Of a stretch of DNA of 11,427 bases, positions 11,101 to 11,427 are shown in pieces (the first letter of the stretch is position 1; every line of letters starts with the position of its first letter). Under the pieces are notes generated by a model, which was not told where the DNA came from, searched no databases, and was given only the letters and a program-made list of their open reading frames with translations. Position numbers and translations under genes: made by a program. Source of the stretch: Hemicentrotus pulcherrimus (taxonomy: Eukaryota; Echinodermata; Echinoidea; Camarodonta; Strongylocentrotidae); assembly GCA_003118195.1 (NCBI GenBank), contig BEXV01000064.1:153779-165205 (forward strand), in the 5' to 3' direction.

Positions 11101-11301
11101 GCAAAAAAATCTCTTGATTTAATGATAAAATAATGGTAGGAACACTAAAGAAGAAAAAAAATAGTTATATCGAGGTTTTGTGAAACTTACCAGCAAAAAG
11201 TAATGGTCTTCTGGTTCTGCTCTCAGATATTTGAAAATACTTTGTTCTAGAAACCTCTCCATCAAGTCCCAATCCTCAACGATTCCATGACGAATAGGAT
11301 A
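5014..11301 (-). CDS. Arp3: Actin-related protein 3 (Arp3) gene, eight coding exons, 5' end beyond window
   Basis: Arp3 pairs with Arp2 in the seven-subunit Arp2/3 complex. This complex sits at the cell cortex, binds the side of an existing actin filament and nucleates a branch. Eight minus-strand exons, joined at GT/AG sites, give 343 uninterrupted codons and a TAG stop. They are colinear with human ACTR3 residues 76-418 with no length difference. Visible family signatures are [13 protein letters not shown], the second phosphate loop [39 protein letters not shown], the nucleotide-binding [26 protein letters not shown] and the C-terminal [10 protein letters not shown]. The first 75 or so residues, including the first phosphate loop and the start codon, are missing because the window ends. 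No frameshift or in-frame stop occurs in any exon, so the gene looks intact. Lengths and introns exclude a processed pseudogene. The family call is near certain. The residue comparison is from memory, not an alignment. Confidence 0.97.
5529..5682. mobile_element. Short inverted-repeat MITE-like element
   Basis: The left end TCAGGGGCAAGTATCATAAA (from 5529) pairs with the reverse complement of the right end, TCAGGGGCCTGTTTCATAAA (from 5682). The match continues through AAAACTTGTTATCTATAACAA versus a diverged AAAACCTTTATCAATAACAA. The whole copy is about 154 bp, non-coding, in the last Arp3 intron. No clear target-site duplication is visible, so the exact boundary could be a base or two off. 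I recall similar GTTTCATAAAAC repeats in echinoderm and hemichordate genomes. Confidence 0.65.
5893..5907. repeat. (TG)n tract
   Basis: A short alternating TG run in the last intron. Confidence 0.85.
6021..6139. repeat. 119-bp segment bounded by CAGGGGCA / TGCCCCTG
   Basis: CAGGGGCA at 6021-6028 and TGCCCCTG at 6132-6139 are perfect 8-bp inverted termini. They share the first seven bases with the ends of the MITE 340 bp away. The interior is A-rich and does not fold over its length, and no target duplication is seen. It could be a degenerate or internally deleted relative, or chance. Confidence 0.3.
6216..6299 (-). CDS. Arp3: Arp3 coding exon, about residues 360-387
   Basis: This exon has 28 codons, [20 protein letters not shown] then GGSMLAST. 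The acceptor is TGTTTCCAG above 6299 and the donor is GTAAG at 6215-6211. [13 protein letters not shown] is the Arp3 counterpart of the actin motif RKYSVWIGGS in subdomain 1. The frame runs on beyond the donor, but that sequence is intronic because the next Arp3 block is found at 5109-5014. Confidence 0.96.
6397..6416. repeat. (CT)10 microsatellite in an Arp3 intron
   Basis: Ten perfect CT units, GA in the transcript, about 100 bases upstream of the acceptor of the exon at 6299. Confidence 0.95.
6555..6626 (+). repeat. Older SINE/LINE-like 3' core with (GGATT)n tail
   Basis: TGTAAATCACTTTGTTACT at 6561-6579 followed by AAAGCGCTCTACCAGA at 6588-6603 has the same layout as the 3' core of the element at 9080-9335. 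It ends in GGATTGGATTGGAT (6612-6625). The 5' part is not delimited. The tail unit differs from ATT, suggesting a different subfamily. Confidence 0.4.
7215..7340 (-). CDS. Arp3: Arp3 coding exon, about residues 318-359, with nucleotide-binding GGSTMF loop
   Basis: This exon has 42 codons, from [20 protein letters not shown] to [10 protein letters not shown]. The acceptor is GATAACCAG above 7340. The donor is GTGAG at 7214-7210, one of the two donors here without an A after GTA's position (GTG rather than GTA). SGGSTMF is the conserved adenine/ribose-side loop of actin-fold ATPases. The following basic helix ([19 protein letters not shown]) matches the Arp3-specific segment before the C-terminal domain. 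Confidence 0.97.
7341..7841 (-). other. Arp3 intron (501 bp)
   Basis: Phase 0, GTAACC...ATAACCAG. AT-rich, with the second copy of ATATTGACTGCTTTG. The open frame at 7436-7702 on the plus strand has no recognisable protein. Confidence 0.9.
7842..7934 (-). CDS. Arp3: Arp3 coding exon, about residues 287-317
   Basis: This exon has 31 codons, [20 protein letters not shown] followed by [11 protein letters not shown]. The acceptor is CTCTAG above 7934 and the donor is GTAACC at 7841-7836. The block [10 protein letters not shown] leads directly into the nucleotide-binding GGS loop of the next exon, as in all Arp3 proteins. Both junctions are phase 0. Confidence 0.96.
7935..8575 (-). other. Arp3 intron (641 bp)
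   Basis: Phase 0, GTAAAG...CTCTAG. It includes an ATC/ACC-rich stretch near 8115-8155. A 15-bp direct repeat TAGGGCAGTATTTCT at 8503 and 8531 (period 28) lies just inside the donor end. Confidence 0.9.
8576..8893 (-). CDS. Arp3: Arp3 coding exon, about residues 181-286, largest exon
   Basis: This exon has 106 codons, from [20 protein letters not shown] to [11 protein letters not shown]. The acceptor is ATTTTGCAG above 8893 and the donor is GTAAAG at 8575-8570. It covers much of subdomain 4 and the start of the return to subdomain 3. The region [17 protein letters not shown] is characteristic of Arp3 rather than conventional actin or Arp2, which fixes the subfamily. The open frame continues past the donor and past the acceptor, but the protein stops matching Arp3 exactly at both splice sites. 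Confidence 0.98.
8894..9526 (-). other. Arp3 intron (633 bp)
   Basis: Phase 0, GTAAG...TTTGCAG. It carries the SINE-like element and a G10 run at 9485-9494, which is C10 about 32 bases into the intron on the transcript. The tail-like ATCCAATTCAATCCAATCC at 9050-9068 adjoins the SINE-like element. Confidence 0.9.
9080..9335 (+). mobile_element. SINE-like retroposon with (ATT)n tail
   Basis: The sequence runs from an uncertain start near 9080 through GCTGGAATGCTCCCCAAGG (9170s) and GATGACCGGAGTAATAATAT. It then has a 3' core CTGTAAAGCACTT ... GAGCGCTATATAAAA, ending in an ATT tail at 9312-9335. A fixed 3' core plus a short-unit tail is the hallmark of a LINE-mobilised SINE. I recall near-identical 3' sequences in sea urchin genomic DNA. 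A convincing A/B-box promoter and target duplication are not seen, so the 5' end is approximate. It lies antisense to Arp3 in an intron. Confidence 0.55.
9527..9634 (-). CDS. Arp3: Arp3 coding exon, about residues 145-180, with second phosphate loop
   Basis: This exon has 36 codons, from [13 protein letters not shown] to [12 protein letters not shown]. The acceptor is ATCTGTAG above 9634 and the donor is GTAAG at 9526-9522. DSGDGVTH is the second ATP-phosphate loop of the actin fold; its aspartates contact the nucleotide and metal. The stretch [11 protein letters not shown] differs from human (VGERTLTGTVI, from memory) at several positions in an otherwise strongly conserved exon. Confidence 0.97.
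10003..10016. repeat. Perfect 14-bp palindrome GACTGCGCGCAGTC
   Basis: This GC-rich palindrome sits in an AT-rich setting immediately outside the left end of the 10021-10660 repeat. It may belong to that element's end or to an older insertion site. No partner copy is seen at the right end. Confidence 0.5.
10306..10318 (-). promoter_or_regulatory. DR1-type nuclear receptor site (GGGTCA A AGGTCA)
   Basis: Read on the minus strand this is RGGTCA-A-RGGTCA, the direct repeat with one-base spacing bound by RXR heterodimers, HNF4 and COUP-TF. It lies inside the second unit of the intronic repeat. Whether it is bound is unknown. Confidence 0.4.
10450..10462 (-). promoter_or_regulatory. Perfect DR1 nuclear receptor site (AGGTCA A AGGTCA)
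   Basis: On the minus strand the sequence is an exact DR1 consensus. More half-site-like GACC blocks follow at 10463-10475. It sits 144 bp from the DR1 at 10306. A diverged copy with one mismatch is at 10158-10170, 148 bp before that. The site is carried by the repeat, so function is only a possibility. Confidence 0.45.
10783..10878 (-). CDS. Arp3: Arp3 coding exon, about residues 113-144
   Basis: This exon has 32 codons, opening with [13 protein letters not shown] and ending PGLYIAVQ. The acceptor is TTTTCCACAG above 10878 and the donor is GTAAGT at 10782-10777. The block [12 protein letters not shown] is an actin-superfamily hallmark in subdomain 1, and here it is nearly identical to vertebrate Arp3. 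Both junctions fall between codons. Confidence 0.97.
10879..11190 (-). other. Arp3 intron (312 bp)
   Basis: Phase 0, GTAAG...CCACAG. The shortest complete intron, AT-rich, with no repeat recognised. Confidence 0.9.
11191..11301 (-). CDS. Arp3: Arp3 coding exon, about residues 76-112
   Basis: This exon has 37 codons, beginning [17 protein letters not shown] and ending EPEDHYFLL. The acceptor is ...CACAATAG just above 11301 and the donor is GTAAG at 11190-11186. It forms part of actin subdomain 1, with the conserved block after the DNase-I-loop region. The first residue is Tyr where human Arp3 has Trp (position 76, from memory). It is the most 5' exon in the window; upstream coding sequence must lie beyond 11427. 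Confidence 0.95.
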
Positions 11302-11427
11302 CTATTGTGCAAGGCAAAACAATTATACAGGAAATATATATTACAGTAATGATAATAATAATAATGAAAATATCTATAGTAATTACGATAATAATAATAC
11401 ATGTACATGTACAGGTATTATGATAAT
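11302..11427 (-). other. Partial Arp3 intron at the window edge
   Basis: The 3' part of an intron ending in ATAG. It contains loose ATA/ATG repeats (11347-11400) and an ACATGTACATGTACA palindromic run near the edge. Confidence 0.8.

Noticed and set aside
5014..11301. Arp3 as a pseudogene
   Set aside because: All eight exons are in frame with consensus splice sites, full family length and a normal stop.

Overview
The window is animal nuclear DNA. It is AT-rich, has no dense coding, and holds one spliced gene whose exons are flanked by GT/AG splice sites, with repeats and microsatellites in the introns and flank. The gene encodes actin-related protein 3 (Arp3), the ATP-binding actin-like subunit of the Arp2/3 actin-nucleating complex. 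It lies on the minus strand and runs from the right edge to a stop codon at 5014-5016. A marine invertebrate is likely, most probably an echinoderm such as a sea urchin or sea star. That inference rests on remembered resemblance of several repeats to echinoderm and other marine-invertebrate families, not on a search.

Layout. 1-5013 is downstream flank with no gene I can support. It contains a 562-bp foldback element flanked by TTAA (1103-1664), a GA microsatellite (2015-2068), a 34-bp imperfect palindrome (2148-2181), a paired TACCGGTA motif (2918-2941), a tandem duplication with a period of about 132 bp (3535-3800), and the probable Arp3 3' UTR with a candidate poly(A) signal at 4770-4775. 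5014-11301 holds eight coding exons of Arp3. Read 5' to 3' on the minus strand they are 11301-11191, 10878-10783, 9634-9527, 8893-8576, 7934-7842, 7340-7215, 6299-6216 and 5109-5014. They join in frame to 343 codons plus a stop, equivalent to residues 76-418 of a 418-residue human-type Arp3. The first 75 or so residues, the start codon and the promoter lie beyond the right edge. All seven complete introns, and the partial one at the right edge, are phase 0.

The introns carry the repeats. Intron 10879-11190 is plain. Intron 9635-10782 holds a repeat of about 640 bp built from 144-151 bp units; three of its units carry nuclear-receptor DR1-like sites, and it ends in a hairpin. Intron 8894-9526 holds a SINE-like element with an ATT tail. 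Intron 6300-7214 holds a CT microsatellite and an older SINE-like 3' core with a GGATT tail. Intron 5110-6215 holds a 153-bp inverted-repeat element and a second sequence bounded by CAGGGGCA/TGCCCCTG.

I found no multi-gene system, RNA gene, CRISPR array or second protein-coding gene. The Arp3 locus is ordinary and looks functional. What deserves a second look is the structure of the repeats.
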